From NCBI GenBank assembly GCA_024734495.1, contig JALMQS010000877.1, positions 186,001 to 250,000 on the forward strand: 64,000 bases of DNA, given 5' to 3'. Under the pieces are notes generated by a model. That model was not told the DNA's origin, did no database searches, and was given only the letters and a program-made list of their open reading frames with translations. This stretch comes from Forficula auricularia. Taxonomy: Eukaryota; Arthropoda; Insecta; Dermaptera; Forficulidae. Made by a program: the position numbers and the translations under genes. Position 1 is the first letter of the stretch. Each line of letters opens with the position of its first letter. Positions 22,478 through 33,628 of the stretch are shown here, one piece after another.

Positions 22478-23095
22478 CTCCCCCTCCGAGACATCAGCTG
22501 GCAGTAACTTTCTTTTGTGAAACAATGTTGTTTTCTTCCCTTTTTTTTTAAATGCTACTTCATAGATGGAATTTGAAATTTTTCGCACAATTCGGAAAGG
22601 TCCTCTTCTGATCTTGTCTAGTTTATTTTTGTTTAATTTGCTGCCTGTTTCGACATATACCATTTCATCTTTCTTGAATTCATATTCCTTCCTTCTTTTA
22701 TCTACTCTGGCTTTATTTTTTTTGAATTCTTCGATCGAGTTCTTTACTGCTTGCTCTCTGTCTTTCTCCATATTACTTTCCTGTTGGAGACTTCTTGGAA
22801 TTATCTCGGATTTGTTTCCGAAAAGTAAGTATTCTGGTGCGAATCCTGTAACACTGTGAACAGTATTATTATATTCCTTGATACATTCATCTGCTATCAC
22901 AGACCAATTTCTTCTTTTGTTATCCCCATTTATTTTACATCTTATTCTGTTTACGATTGTTTGATTTGCCCTCTCATTTAAACCGTTCGATTCAGGACAA
23001 TCAACACAAGTGAATATTAATTTGATATTTTTGTCTTTGAGGTAGTTTTTTAGCTCTTTTGAGTTTATCCCAGCATATTGATCGCCCAATAATGT
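22472..23095 (-). CDS. Ty3-type integrase, C-terminal two thirds
   Basis: This frame carries the second catalytic aspartate (GDQYAGINSKELKNY) and, 35 residues later, the catalytic glutamate in SNGLNERANQT, so the DD35E pattern is complete with the D in the upstream frame. A C-terminal basic region follows (KKGKKTTLFHKRKLL), likely the DNA-binding GPY/F-type part. The TAA stop overlaps the first bases of the 3' LTR, directly after the purine tract. The frame is one base offset from the upstream pol frame near 23090, at a GGG run. If that base is real, integrase is broken there. Confidence 0.85.
   Translation of the reverse strand, partial: TLLGDQYAGINSKELKNYLKDKNIKLIFTCVDCPESNGLNERANQTIVNRIRCKINGDNKRRNWSVIADECIKEYNNTVHSVTGFAPEYLLFGNKSEIIPRSLQQESNMEKDREQAVKNSIEEFKKNKARVDKRRKEYEFKKDEMVYVETGSKLNKNKLDKIRRGPFRIVRKISNSIYEVAFKKKGKKTTLFHKRKLLPADVSEGEI
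22477..22490 (-). other. Polypurine tract of Ty3-type element
   Basis: In element sense the run CGGAGGGGGAG lies directly before the 3' LTR. This is the expected plus-strand primer position, and it fixes the LTR boundary. Confidence 0.8.
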
Positions 23096-25170
23096 CTTTA
23101 TTGAATTTTTTTGTTATTGGGTCAATCAATTTTATAAAATCATTTGCTGTCTGTGTTTTTGAGGTCAGAGCAAATACATATCTTGTCATATGATCCACTA
23201 GGATGTGCATGTACTTTTTAGATGATTTATTCCCAGAAAATCCTCCAATTGTGTCAATTGACATGATTTCATATGGTTCTTTTGCGGGTCCAAGCTGTGA
23301 CATTTGTCCTATTAATCTGCCTCTTCTTGATTTGTTTTCAATGCATGTCGAGCATGTTCTGCAAAATTTTCTTATTAATTTGTCCATATTCTTGAAATAA
23401 TAATGAGGTCTTATTTTATTTAGCAAATGCTTAACACCAATATGTCCATAGAAGTCATGAACCTTTTTTATTAATTCATCGCCAAATCTTCTTGATACAA
23501 ATATTCTTTCATTATTTCTCAAACCTTTGAATGCGATATCACCTTTTTTTACTACATTCTTAGAATTATTTAACTCTTCTTTGTTTAACTCCTGATCATT
23601 CATGATTTCTTCCAAAGATACTATATTTACTACTTTTAAGATGTCTTCTTCGTTTTCAAAGCTCTCTAATACTGGGTTTCTTGATAGAGAGTCAGCCTCT
23701 AAGTTTGTTTTTCCTGGAGAGTATATAATTTTAAAATTATATTGAGACAGATAGAATATCAGTTCTCCGAGAGGTTCATCAGTTCTTGCTTTTACTCGCA
23801 AAGTCTCCAAAGGCTTATGGTCAGTTATTACAGTAAATTGTCGACCTATTAACCAATGTTGCCAGTATTTTATGGCCTCTTTAATAGCTAGGCATTCTAG
23901 GTATATAGCCTTGTGCTTTTTTTGGGTGGGGTTCAATTTTTTTGAGAAGTAGGCTACTGGGTGGAGAACACCATTTGCCTGTGGTTGTTTAAGCACACCT
24001 CCAAGACCTTCAACACTGGCGTCGGTGTATATAAAAACCTCTTTGTCTTGGTCGTAAATTGAAAGTATTGGGCTTGAACACAAATATTCTTTTATTGAGT
24101 TAAATGCTTGCTCGCAACTCTCGCTCCACTCAAACTTGACATTTTTCCTTAATAAATTGTGTAAAGGCTCTAATGTTTTTATTGCATTTTCAATGTATTT
24201 ATAATAAAAATTACACTTCCCTAAAAATTGTCTTATATTTTTCTTGTTTTTAGGCCTTTCAAAACATTTTATTGCTATAAGGTTGTCCTTATATGGTCTC
24301 ACTTGACCTTTCTCAATGATATGGCCCAAATATTTTATTGAATTTTTGGCGAAATTACATTTTAAAAGTTTTAATTTGAAACCTTCTTTTTGGATCACAT
24401 CTATTAATAAGTCGATATGCTTTAAATGTTCTTCAAAGGTGTTAGAGAATATCAATATGTCGTCAATATAATTTATGCAAAAATCACTTAGTTTGTTTCT
24501 TCTTATTATGTTTGCTAACACTCTCTGGAATATACTACTCGACACTTTGAGACCGAATGGCAAAGTAGTCCACTGCCAATGACCATTTTGGGTAACAAAT
24601 CCCAATTTGTCTCTATCTTTACTTCTCACTGGGATTGACCAAAATGCAGAATTTATGTCTAAAGCTGAGAACCAAGTGCAACTACCCGCTTTCACCATTA
24701 TGTCTTCAATCCTTGGGAAAGGATGACTTTCCGGAATAAGGATCCGGTTAAGTTCTCGGAAATCGACACACAAACGTGATCTTCTGCCTTCATCCTTCTT
24801 GAATGCCAATGTAACTGGGGCTGCAAAAGGTGAACTAGATTCTTCTATTAATCCAGCTTCAAGAAGTTTTGATATTTGGTAGTCAATTTCTTTTTGATCT
24901 GGTAAAGAGCATCGATATGGTTTCTTTGACACATATTTATATTCCATTAATTTTATTTGAGCTTCCACATTTTGGACTCTTCCAACGTCATATTTATCCT
25001 TAGCAAAACCTTTTTCTTTTTTTAATAATAAGTTTTTTATATCATTTCTTTTTTTATCGTCTAAATGACTTAAGTAATGTTCATATTCATTAATGTTTAT
25101 ATATTCATTTAAATTTATCTGTTTTATTTTATTATTTTCTATTAATTCAATATTATCTATTTTTAATTCT
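23090..25170 (-). CDS. Ty3-type reverse transcriptase, RNase H and integrase N-terminus
   Basis: The tracked start is 24968, but the frame is open upstream to about 25199 (KEKGFAKDKYDVGRVQNVEA precedes it). Reverse transcriptase motifs are PVTLAFKKDEGRRSRLCVDF, WFSALDINSAFWSIPV, TTLPFGLKVSSSIFQ and the catalytic YIDDILIF. RNase H shows YTDASVEGLGGVL and the second acidic region YLECLAIKEA. The integrase zinc domain is HDFYGHIGVKHLL with CRTCSTCIENK (HHCC), and the first catalytic aspartate is in IMSIDTIGG. Order RT-RNase H-IN is that of Ty3-type, not Copia, elements. The frame leaves the true integrase sequence near 23090. Clade within Ty3 was not determined. Confidence 0.9.
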
Positions 25171-25177
25171 TTTTCAA

Positions 25178-25660
25178 TTATTTTTGTATTATCATTTGTT
25201 TTTGGAATGTGTCTATCTCTTCTAATTTATTATTCATTTCTTTTAATTTAAAATTATCTTTTTTTATTTCTTTTACATTTTTACTGTTAATCTTTTGAAA
25301 TATTTTTAATTCTTCATTCTGAATCAGTTTAAATTTTTTTATTGCATCTAAGCCAAGTAACATGTCGTATGAAAAGTTATTATTTTTTACGACATATATA
25401 TCTATGAAATCAGATATTTTATTTATTTTAAGTAGCAAGTGGGCCCGGCCTTCTACAAAATTCACACCATTTATTGTTTTAAATATTGTTTTATCTTTTT
25501 TTATTTTTTTTAGTTCTTGTATTATTTCATAATTTATTAATGACACATTAGAACCTGTGTCATAAACAGCTTCAATATTCCTAGATTCATCAACTAGTAC
25601 ATTTAATGTTAACAATGGTGTGATTTTACCGGGGCCGTCTAGTTTTTTTGGTTCTTAAAC
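25178..25660 (-). CDS. Ty3-type aspartic protease
   Basis: The frame holds the catalytic DTGSN in VYDTGSNVSLINYEI and a second conserved part YDMLLGLDAIKKF, the usual ILG(L)D flap-side motif of retroviral-type proteases. It acts as a homodimer on the Gag-Pol precursor in this family. Codons before the tracked start at 25615 (GPGKITPLLTL) read on in the same frame, so it is probably made as part of a polyprotein. It ends at a stop at 25178. The RT frame is -1 relative to it, and the two overlap around a run of five A (25199-25203). Confidence 0.85.
25199..25203 (-). promoter_or_regulatory. Possible -1 frameshift site between protease and RT frames
   Basis: In element sense, CCAAAAACAAATG lies where protease and reverse transcriptase frames overlap, and slipping back one base on the A-run joins them. 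It is not a perfect XXXYYYZ heptamer. An indel error in the run is an equal explanation. Confidence 0.35.
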
Positions 25661-25699
25661 CCCTCAATATTTTCATTTAAATTTATTTCATATTTTTCT

Positions 25700-26735
25700 T
25701 TATATCTTTCTCCATTACGACATATAGCAGTAGGATGGTATCTGTTTGGCCATCCTAATTTTTCACATTTGTAACATGGTGTCTTTATAACATATCTGTC
25801 ATTAGGCTTTTTTTTATTTCTTTTCTATCTTTTTTTAAATATTCTAAATCATATTTTCTAAGAATATTAATCAATTGGTCTGTGTTTTTTATTTCTTCTT
25901 TATCAAGAATATCTTGTATATTTTGAGGTAAACCTATAACAATGTGATTTATTTTTGACACTTCTGAGATCGAAGGTTCAGCATCTAGTAAGAGACTTTC
26001 TTTTTTAAACTGTAATCAATTATTGAACCATCTATATACTTAAATTTGTAAGCATATCTAACTTCAGCCCAACCTCTTTTTGCATAAATCAATAAAAAAG
26101 ATTTTGTCCATTTTGACCAATCGTTATCAGATATCTTTTTCAAGTTACTTCTATACCATTCTTTTGAATTGCCCTCTAAGAAGAATCTTATAATTTGTAT
26201 CTTCATAATACTATCATATATTTTATGTCGTTCACATTCTATTTCAAAAAATTTTAACCATTCTGCTGCATTTTGTTGAATGCCATAAAATTTATTTAAG
26301 TTAAATTTTTTCGATATCTAATAATATGTTTTCTTTTCTTTTAATTTCTAAGTCCAGGTTATTGAGAGTATCAGTTTTATCCTCATCGATTCTGGATCTT
26401 ATTGAAGAATCTAGACTTCCTTCAGTTGATTCTTCCAAAAAAAAATCTTTAAATATAAAATTATTGTCTTCATCTATATATAGTTTCTTAATCTCATCTG
26501 ATAAAGTTATATTAACATTTCTGAAATGTCCCTCTTTGGACATGCTTTTAAACGCTGACTTGATTAAAGTAATTTGGCTTAGTTCTTTGTGTGATTTCTC
26601 ACCTTGATGTTCTTCAGGAAATGCATAGACTAGATTATCCGATATTAATTTTATGCTTTTGATCGAATTCACCAAGGAACCTTCAATCTCTTCTTTTTTA
26701 GATGTATCCTTACTTTAGTCGGCATCTTTTGGTGG
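25700..26735 (-). pseudogene. Ty3-type Gag, split by frame offsets
   Basis: The likely ATG is at about 26735 in element sense (MPTK), with a frame change within six codons. The next frame, 26675-26301, gives the acidic N-terminal part. A second change at an A-run near 26310 leads to the capsid-like part, with NAAEWLKFFEIECERHK and FFLEGNSKEWY, patterns common in Ty3-type Gag. A third change at the A-run near 26000 leads to PQNIQDILDKEE and the zinc knuckle CYKCEKLG...RYHPTAIC (C-x2-C-x9-H-x4-C; the spacing is longer than usual). Gag would form the virus-like particle. All offsets are of one base. Confidence 0.75.
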
Positions 26736-26752
26736 TAGGAGAAAAATCGATT

Positions 26753-27065
26753 TGTAAGTTTCTTCTTAGGTAAATGAAAATCGAATTCTGAAATTGAATT
26801 TAGATTTAATAGGTTATGATACATTGTACATTAATATATTACAAATTATATACAAATTATATACAAATTAAATACAGATCAAATATTTGAACAATACCTG
26901 AAATTGAATTTAGAATCGATTTTTCAGGTCCTTTATTATTTCTTATTAATAATTATAATTTTTGATTTATTAAGTTACACGTCAGCTGAGATTGATGTCA
27001 AGTCATTGGGACTGGTTGGCTGGCTGGCTGGCTTGAGTTTGACGCGCAGATTTTCAAACTTAAAT
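26753..27065 (-). repeat. 5' LTR of Ty3-type element
   Basis: A 313-base LTR, identical to 22166-22477 apart from one extra A near 27050. Transcription of the element would start within it, running leftwards. The right edge runs into a (TA)n tract. Confidence 0.95.
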
Positions 27066-27862
27066 ATATATATATATATATTTGTAAATATTTCATAATT
27101 CGGTACTCTCTTTTATATGATTATGTTAAATCCAATGAAAAAATGTTATTTTCTGAATTTTTTGAGCTGGAAGTATTAAAACTAGAGTCCAAAATTTAAT
27201 CAGCTCTCCGCATTGGAAATACAAACATTTTAGAACAAGAACGAACTTTTTACGACTTTCTATTCTTGTGTTATCTTGAGTATTTGAATCTATTATAGAT
27301 AGACGCATAGACAGAAATAAAATCAATGAAAATTATTTTTTCTTTACGTTTCAAAAAATTTTAATCACAACAAGCAAAAAAAACTTTTTCCGTAAATTCA
27401 ATACTAGGGCCTCCCGGGTGTACGGAGTAATACCCTTTTTTCTGCACGATTACAAAACTTCTTGATTTAATTTAAATAATGATCCTTTACTTAAGTAGCA
27501 AATCTGCATTTTTATTTATTAGAATTTATACTAATAAATTCAAATCAAATCCTCCTCAATACACGTGTCATTCATTCTTTGTGTAATGAGTGGAGGTGCA
27601 TAAAAAAAGCTTATCCTTCAAGACAAAAAAAAAAAAAAAAAATCATTTGGCCTTCACCCTATTTTCTTAAATATTTTTGTTTGAATTCATTTATCATATT
27701 TATCTAAAATAATTCAATTAAAAAATTTTTTTTTGCAAATTAATTTAAATATTTATTAATATAGAAACGTTGAAATAAAAGTAATATTGAATTAAATTTT
27801 TAAATGATATTTTATATTAGATAATAGTGAATTTACATTTATATCAGTCAGTTGGATTTTTC

Positions 27863-28022
27863 CGAGGGGAGAACCACGACCTAATATCGTGTACACCTAC
27901 TTCAACTTCCATTCCAAGTAGAAGACAATATAGATAAAGGGGCATTATCTAATGAATTCAATAATAATTCCACATAATTCCAAAGACGTGTACACCTAAT
28001 TCCAATCGCGGTTCACCCCTCG
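27863..28022. mobile_element. MITE, CGAGGGGTGAACC family, copy 2
   Basis: The left end CGAGGGGAGAACCACGA and right end TCGCGGTTCACCCCTCG are inverted. GATTTTTC (27855-27862 and 28023-28030) is an exact 8-bp duplication. The interior has CGTGTACACCTA near both ends and CCAAGTAGAAGACAATA, as in the other copies. Confidence 0.9.
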
Positions 28023-28339
28023 GATTTTTCTTTAAATTCTGAGTGAATCAAATTTAAATATCTATTGGTAAGACACGCAGGGCCTTTGAAATATAGATAT
28101 ATCGCGTATTAACCTCGCTTCAGAGATGCAAACAAAAAAATTATCTTATATTGCAGAATTTCTTAAGCTTTAGCTTATGAATCCCTCTAATAGTGTATTT
28201 TAGTATACTAGGTTAGTTATTACTCGGTACGCCGGCCTGCCTACTAATTTTACTAGGGCGACTTTATTGGGAGAGTGTACTATACTTGAAAAAGTTTTCC
28301 TTTTTTCTCCAGTTTATTCACAAATAATATTATTTTTAA

Positions 28340-28612
28340 TTGAAAAGTTTTTGTTTTGCCGAGAGTAGCAGAGTTGTTGATTCACATAGAGTAGAGAAAC
28401 AAAGAGGTTGTCCTCTGCTTGATGCAAATAAACATACACACATATATATTGAAATGATATAACTGTATATATATATTATTTATTTGTTTGAGACTATAGT
28501 TTCGAAGACTTGGTCTTCATCATCAGTCTTTTTTTAATTATAAATATTGTTTTTCATGGAGTCAATACCGTATATAAGACCAAGTCTTCGAAACTATAGT
28601 CTCAAACAAATA

Positions 28613-28647
<35 letters not shown>

Positions 28648-28725
28648 TATATCATTTCGATATATATGTGTGTATGTTTATTTGCATCAAGCAGAGGACA
28701 ACCCTTTGTTTCTCTTTGTGAATAT
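28340..28725. repeat. Foldback element with hammerhead-like motifs, family b
   Basis: The left arm (TTTTGCCGAGAGTAGCAGAG, AAAGAGGTTGTCCTCTGC, TTGATGCAAATAAACATAC, GAGACTATAGTTTCGAAGAC) is followed by its inverse from 28576 to 28712. (AT)n lies in both arms, long in the right one. The unpaired centre is only about 45 bases. Confidence 0.75.
28491..28529 (-). ncRNA. Hammerhead-like motif, family b (complete)
   Basis: Minus-strand order: CTGATGA, T, GAAGAC-CAA-GTCTTC, GAAA, CTATAGTC. Stem II is six perfect pairs with a sequence unlike family a. In the right arm of the foldback (28576-28602) the hairpin and GAAACTATAG remain but CTGATGA has been lost. Confidence 0.7.
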
Positions 28726-28739
28726 TATTTTTAAATTTC

Positions 28740-29950
28740 ATTATAGTTTTGTAAATGATAAATAATTTAATTGCTTAAGAATTTCGTTTCAATCTACATA
28801 GACTTAGTGAAGTGGGCTTTTTACATTTTTATACGTTATAATGTAAACTTTTTCTTTAAAAAAAAGTGCACGAATAAACAAAACAAATTTTACTTAGGTA
28901 TACTAAGTTTATTATAATTAAAAATTCCATAGTTTTATCGCCTTTTCAAAAGAACCGGAAAGAGCAAACTATGTAGTTGATTCGTCACCACCATTATTAG
29001 CGATCGTATGAAAGATAGTTCTAGCTAGACTCGAATAATTAGTTAATAATAATCAAGTCTTGACTATGATTTTGAGCCACTTTAAAATCTATCGAAATAA
29101 ATAGTCATTAAACAGAGTCTAGAATTAATAATTTTTTTGTGGATGGGAGAAACCCGATGGATCTAATTTTAATCTATCTCATTACAGATATGAAGAAATT
29201 GCGTTATTTAGAACCACTCTCTGTAAGACCGCAGAAACAATGTGTCTGTCTGCAGAGTGGACCACAGAGGTGCTTTTTTACCTCACGGTCAAGAAATCAT
29301 CATTCAAAAATGGTAACTAATATGTACATTGTATTTATGTAATTAGAAAAAATTATAAAACATATAACCCGACTAAGTCTCAGCTTAATGACCGCTTAAA
29401 ACACTTGTGCTGTTGACATATTTGAGCACTCTCAATCCCAACAGGGCCTCGTCGCACAAAGGGCGTGTGCCTCACAAAACAAAAAACCAAGATACATAGT
29501 TTCGGTATATTACGCCAATTCCCTTACTTAATTTTTTTTACTTGCCTTCCTAGTATTTTTTGTAAACTGAACAAAAGAAAAAAAATTGTTATAAATATGG
29601 AGCAAGATTTTCTAATTTTCCCACATATATAAGTAGTGTGGCGAAATTGTCATTTCTTCATGTCGTAAAGTAAAAAAGTATATAACTAAACCTTTTAATT
29701 TAAAATTATATCCTTAGGATTTTACAAAATTTAGTTTTGTACACGGGCGATCAAAAAGCTTGGCAAAGCCTGATTACCAGTTGCGGTGCTTATTCGATCT
29801 CAATAGAATTGATTTGATGGCAGCCTTTACAAATTAATTTAAATATTCATTTTATGTCTTTAGGATTAATTATGGAGTCAGCTGAAATAGCATGTAAACA
29901 ACTGTGTCACTTATCCAAAAGCAAAGCTGTTTAATTTTTATATAGATGCG
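28740..29950. other. Intergenic DNA without recognised gene
   Basis: No splice-flanked exon or transposon termini were seen. A frame at 29139-29342 has no recognisable motif. Confidence 0.45.
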
Positions 29951-29960
29951 GTGCATTTAA

Positions 29961-30433
29961 GGGGGTTCTTTGGCGACAGTTCACACAAAAATTTTAGCCT
30001 CGTTACTCTATAAATATGAACGGTGTACATTTTATGCTACTATATTCTATTTATGAATCGATCGTTTCCAAGCCATTGATATTTTATCCCCTCCACTAAA
30101 AATAATCGCCTAAATATGTTTTTTTTTTTTATCAAAACTACGTGGTAAATAATTTCAATTTATTTTAAGTTACTCCGAATATATTATTCTAACAAATAAT
30201 AGTTTTTCATCAAGATGGTGAAAGTTCTTTCAATGAAAAAAATAAAATAATGATCATTTCTCCACTCTTTCCCTATCTACCATATGTAAAAAAATGTATT
30301 TTTAATCGCAATTATTTCATGTTTGGTGTGGTAAATCGTCTTCAAATTTTAACAGTGTGTTTATTATGCTTTTAATGACTAATATTCCAAGTTTCGAAGA
30401 CTTCTTGAATTTTTGCATTTGTGAAAGAACACC
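29961..30433. mobile_element. TTAA-flanked repeat, copy 1
   Basis: It starts TTAAGGGGGTTCTTT and ends GAAAGAACACCTTAA, giving a short inverted repeat with TTAA at both outer edges. The body is about 90% or more alike to 45702-46223 over its whole length (shared GTTTCCAAGCCATTGATATT, ATTTCATGTTTGGTGTGGTA). TTAA flanks suggest a piggyBac-like origin, but the ends do not start CCC. Confidence 0.65.
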
Positions 30434-30946
30434 TTAAGATGCCGAGGCCTTTTAAAAAGATTTCAGCTTTAGTATATATTATTTATCTAGAAATAAATTT
30501 TCTTTTTTTAGCGATCCTTCTCGTTTAGAAGAATCCGCCATTGTTGGAAGAATTTCATCATGACCCTTGTAAATACATGATAATATTAAGGAAATTATGG
30601 ATCTCAACAAAAATTAACTATCTACTTGAACAAGAGATATTAATATCATTTGATGGTGAGTAAGGAAACAAAATTTATTTTTATGTTGATAAATGACTTT
30701 AATTTTAGTAGAGATTTAATAATAAAAATAAATTAAAATTTCTAGAAAATAGACTTTAAAAATATTGCAATATCCCTATTCATTTTTGCGTAGTTTATAT
30801 AGTATATATATTTGTATATAATCCTAATTTTGTTATAAAATTTCAATGATTTTCATTTCCCTATTCAATTAATATTAAATTTCTCTATGAGAAAATCAAG
30901 AAAAGTGGTCAATTACTAAATCCAATGTGTTATGTCTAATTTTTAC

Positions 30947-31033
30947 TATGTCAGAAGGATTGTATTCACCCCTTCGGAAAGTGAACTCAAATGCCGAAAT
31001 TTCCGAATAGGTGAATACAATCCTTCTAACATA
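30947..31033. repeat. Very short MITE / palindrome
   Basis: TATGTCAGAAGGATTGTATT and AATACAATCCTTCTAACATA are inverted arms of about 24 bases around 40 bases containing TTCGGAAAGTG and CGAAATTTCCGAA. Class unknown. Confidence 0.7.
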
Positions 31034-31039
31034 ATAAAA

Positions 31040-31947
31040 ATTATCCCTAATAATTCGCATTTAGTAGTGACCGTTTCTCTCGATTTTCTATAGAATTCCT
31101 AACTCTGCTACTATCGACCTACTCGTAATTAAAAAGAAAAAACAACATTATCCCTCATAAATGAAATAATTTTTAAAATAGACTTTTATAATATCTGTTA
31201 GGAAGTCAAAACAAATAAATTAATCCCACAGAGGATCAGGAAAAAGAAAAATAATAGTAATAAAATTGATAGAAGCTGTTAAAATTTATCTAGGTTATGG
31301 TGTTTAATAAATTAGTAATTATTTATTTGAATATAAATTTAAAACTGTTGAAATTGTATCTATTTCACCATTAAAATAACTAATAAGTTTTTGGAATCAA
31401 ATAGGAATCTCTCTTTCTTCGAATTGACATAAACATTGATTGTGATTTGAAATATATTTTAGCATAATAATATATGTAGTAAGATTAATAGTAAATCTGT
31501 AGGTATATATAATAGAATATTTTTATTCTTACAAATATTTTTTCAATTTAAAATTATATCAAATTGTTATATATAAAAAAAACATGCTTTACAAATGTTT
31601 ACAATTTTTAAAGAAAAATCTACGAAAAAAAAATCTTAAAAATAATTTCTAAAGTAATTTCTATTTTTTTTTTTATTTTCTTTTCAGAAAAAAATGAGTT
31701 ATGGAGTAAAAATATACCATTTGAGACGAATTCTCAACTCTCTTATGGTAATTAACATATTAAATTAAATCCTAGGAACAATTTCAGATGGGGTGTTGGA
31801 GATTAAAATTAATTGGATATTACCAAAATTGAATTAAAATTAATTGGATATTACAAAAATTGAAAAGAATTTTTTATTATAATATAATATATAAAATTAT
31901 TAAAATTGTTTAAAAATCAATATTCTTAAAAATGTATTTTCTTTAAT

Positions 31948-31987
<40 letters not shown>

Positions 31988-32850
31988 TGACTGTTATATC
32001 TAAAATATACCTGAGTCTGATTTTGTTCCTTATTTTAAAGTATTATGTTTCATATTAAATATATAATTCAAATAAATTTCAATTTATTTCAGATCTCAGA
32101 AGAAAGCCAAAGAAGAATTATTTAGAAAAGTAGAAGTAAATATAATTGTATAAGTTATATAATTTGTATTTAATGTAAATTTATTTACATATTTCCTAAA
32201 AATAACTCCACACTCAAGGGTGAAGTTAAATACATCACTTTATTATTTTAAAAGAAATATTTTACCATATGCATAAGTCAATAACATTATACATATTATA
32301 CAGAAAATTAAAATATAAAAAAAAAAAATCAAATAAACCAAAGAATGTACATAAAACAAACTATAATAGTAGGATCTCTAAATTTAACAAACATACCTAT
32401 GTATGTAGCTTCTAATATTTCTAATGCCTATCTTTTTGTATCAAAGAGATGATAACGTTGCACTAAAATTATTAGATTTGTTTTCTTTCAAGTTTTTTTA
32501 AAACTTGAATTATTAAAGACTGATAGAGATCTTACAAGTTATTGAGATTATTCTGTGATATTTATTTATAGCATGATATTAATTTTTAAAATTTAATATA
32601 ATTCTAGTTTGTTTGTTTTCCCTAGAGATTAATTTATATATTTATGTATATATTATTAAAATTTTAAAAACCCACATAATTAGCTATAAAAAAAATCACA
32701 GAATTGATAAATATAGTATTTGATTAAAAATTAAAAACAATGTTAATATAAAAGGTTTTCAATTCTTTTAACCCTTCCTAGGTCACAAGATATAACTTTT
32801 AATAATACAAGTCTTAAATGGTTAGTTTCATTTTAAAAAGTGTATTTTTG
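31040..32850. other. AT-rich DNA downstream of the MBD/F-box gene
   Basis: It contains an (AT)n tract at about 31950-31982 and no recognised gene. The 3' UTR and polyadenylation site of the minus-strand gene should lie at its right end, but a single site could not be chosen. Confidence 0.4.
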
Positions 32851-32854
32851 TTTT

Positions 32855-33628
32855 TTAAATATTTGGTTCTGCAATTGTTTGCCTCCAAGTAGAATTATAG
32901 GGTACTTTCAAAATTTTAACTCGGGTATTTGGGAAACAAGCCAAGAGAATTTTTTGTAACTTCGAAAGGGGTAGAATTTCAACCTGGGCGTTAGCTGCTG
33001 CCGCCGCGCCTTCTGCCCCCGATGCAGCAGGCACTGGGGGTGGGGCAGCACTTGCTAAAATATCTTCATCGTCTTGATTAACCAAATGAGATCCGGGAAC
33101 TGGCTTTAACACAGGAATAGAATCTCCGAGCTTCTTGTCCGATTTTTTGCCTTTTTGTCGGCCACCATCACATTGGTCGACAAAAAGTTCGGTGACTTTG
33201 AGAAGTTCGTTTGTTACCCCCCAAACAAAAGTATGTAAAGTATTTGAAAGTTTCATCACTCCAGAAAGGAGCATATGATTCGTTGTTGCAGACTGCGTGA
33301 TATAAGTTGGAATGACAAGAATTCGTCTAATATTTGTACATGCAGCAAGAGCCAGATCAAAACCAGGTTTAATATCAAAGTTTATCAATTCTAATGTTGT
33401 AAGTTTTGTCAATTGTTGTACTCCAGCCAGAATCTGAAATGTAGGGCAATCAGCTCCTTGACCTTTTTCAAGTCTTAGTCGTTCTAACTTCACAAGTTTA
33501 GCTAAGATAGAAGGTCCGAAGTCTTGAGGGAAATGACAGCATTCTCCTAAATCCAATGACTCCAGATTTGTTAAATGAACTAGATGTTCAAGTCCTGATG
33601 TTCCCAAATTTGTAATCGTTGTTAACGA
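32855..33628 (-). CDS. MBD-PHD-F-box-LRR gene, last exon (LRRs and C-terminus)
   Basis: Codes for 257 residues to a TAA. It begins SLTTITNLGTSGLEHLVHLT and NLESLDLGECCHF, continuing the leucine-rich repeats (LVKLERLRLE, LTKLTTLELINF), then a less regular part, a basic stretch GGRQKGKKSDKKLGD, an Ala/Pro-rich linker and a conserved-looking end (ILLACFPNTRVKILKVPYNS). The LRR register runs smoothly from the previous exon (ELTSLKVL), so the join is right, but the intron ends in TG, not AG. No AG lies in the 48 bases upstream of the joint within the open frame. Confidence 0.85.
   Translation of the reverse strand, partial: SLTTITNLGTSGLEHLVHLTNLESLDLGECCHFPQDFGPSILAKLVKLERLRLEKGQGADCPTFQILAGVQQLTKLTTLELINFDIKPGFDLALAACTNIRRILVIPTYITQSATTNHMLLSGVMKLSNTLHTFVWGVTNELLKVTELFVDQCDGGRQKGKKSDKKLGDSIPVLKPVPGSHLVNQDDEDILASAAPPPVPAASGAEGAAAAANAQVEILPLSKLQKILLACFPNTRVKILKVPYNSTWRQTIAEPNI

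Larger units (their letters stand above)
22166..27065 (-). mobile_element. Ty3/Gypsy-type LTR retrotransposon (young copy)
   Basis: A 4.9-kb element on the minus strand with LTRs at 22166-22477 and 26753-27065. Order in the element: 5' LTR, gag with zinc knuckle, protease, reverse transcriptase, RNase H, integrase, polypurine tract, 3' LTR. No env-like frame. The LTRs differ by a single base indel, so insertion is recent. Both ends abut (AT)n, so the target duplication cannot be measured exactly. The coding part is split by five or more 1-base frame offsets, nearly all in A- or G-runs, which is surprising beside near-identical LTRs. No canonical tRNA primer site (TGG start) follows the 5' LTR. 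It lies outside both host genes. Confidence 0.95.

Noticed and set aside
22566..22859. Plus-strand frame of 97 codons
   Set aside because: Antisense shadow of the Ty3-type integrase frame.
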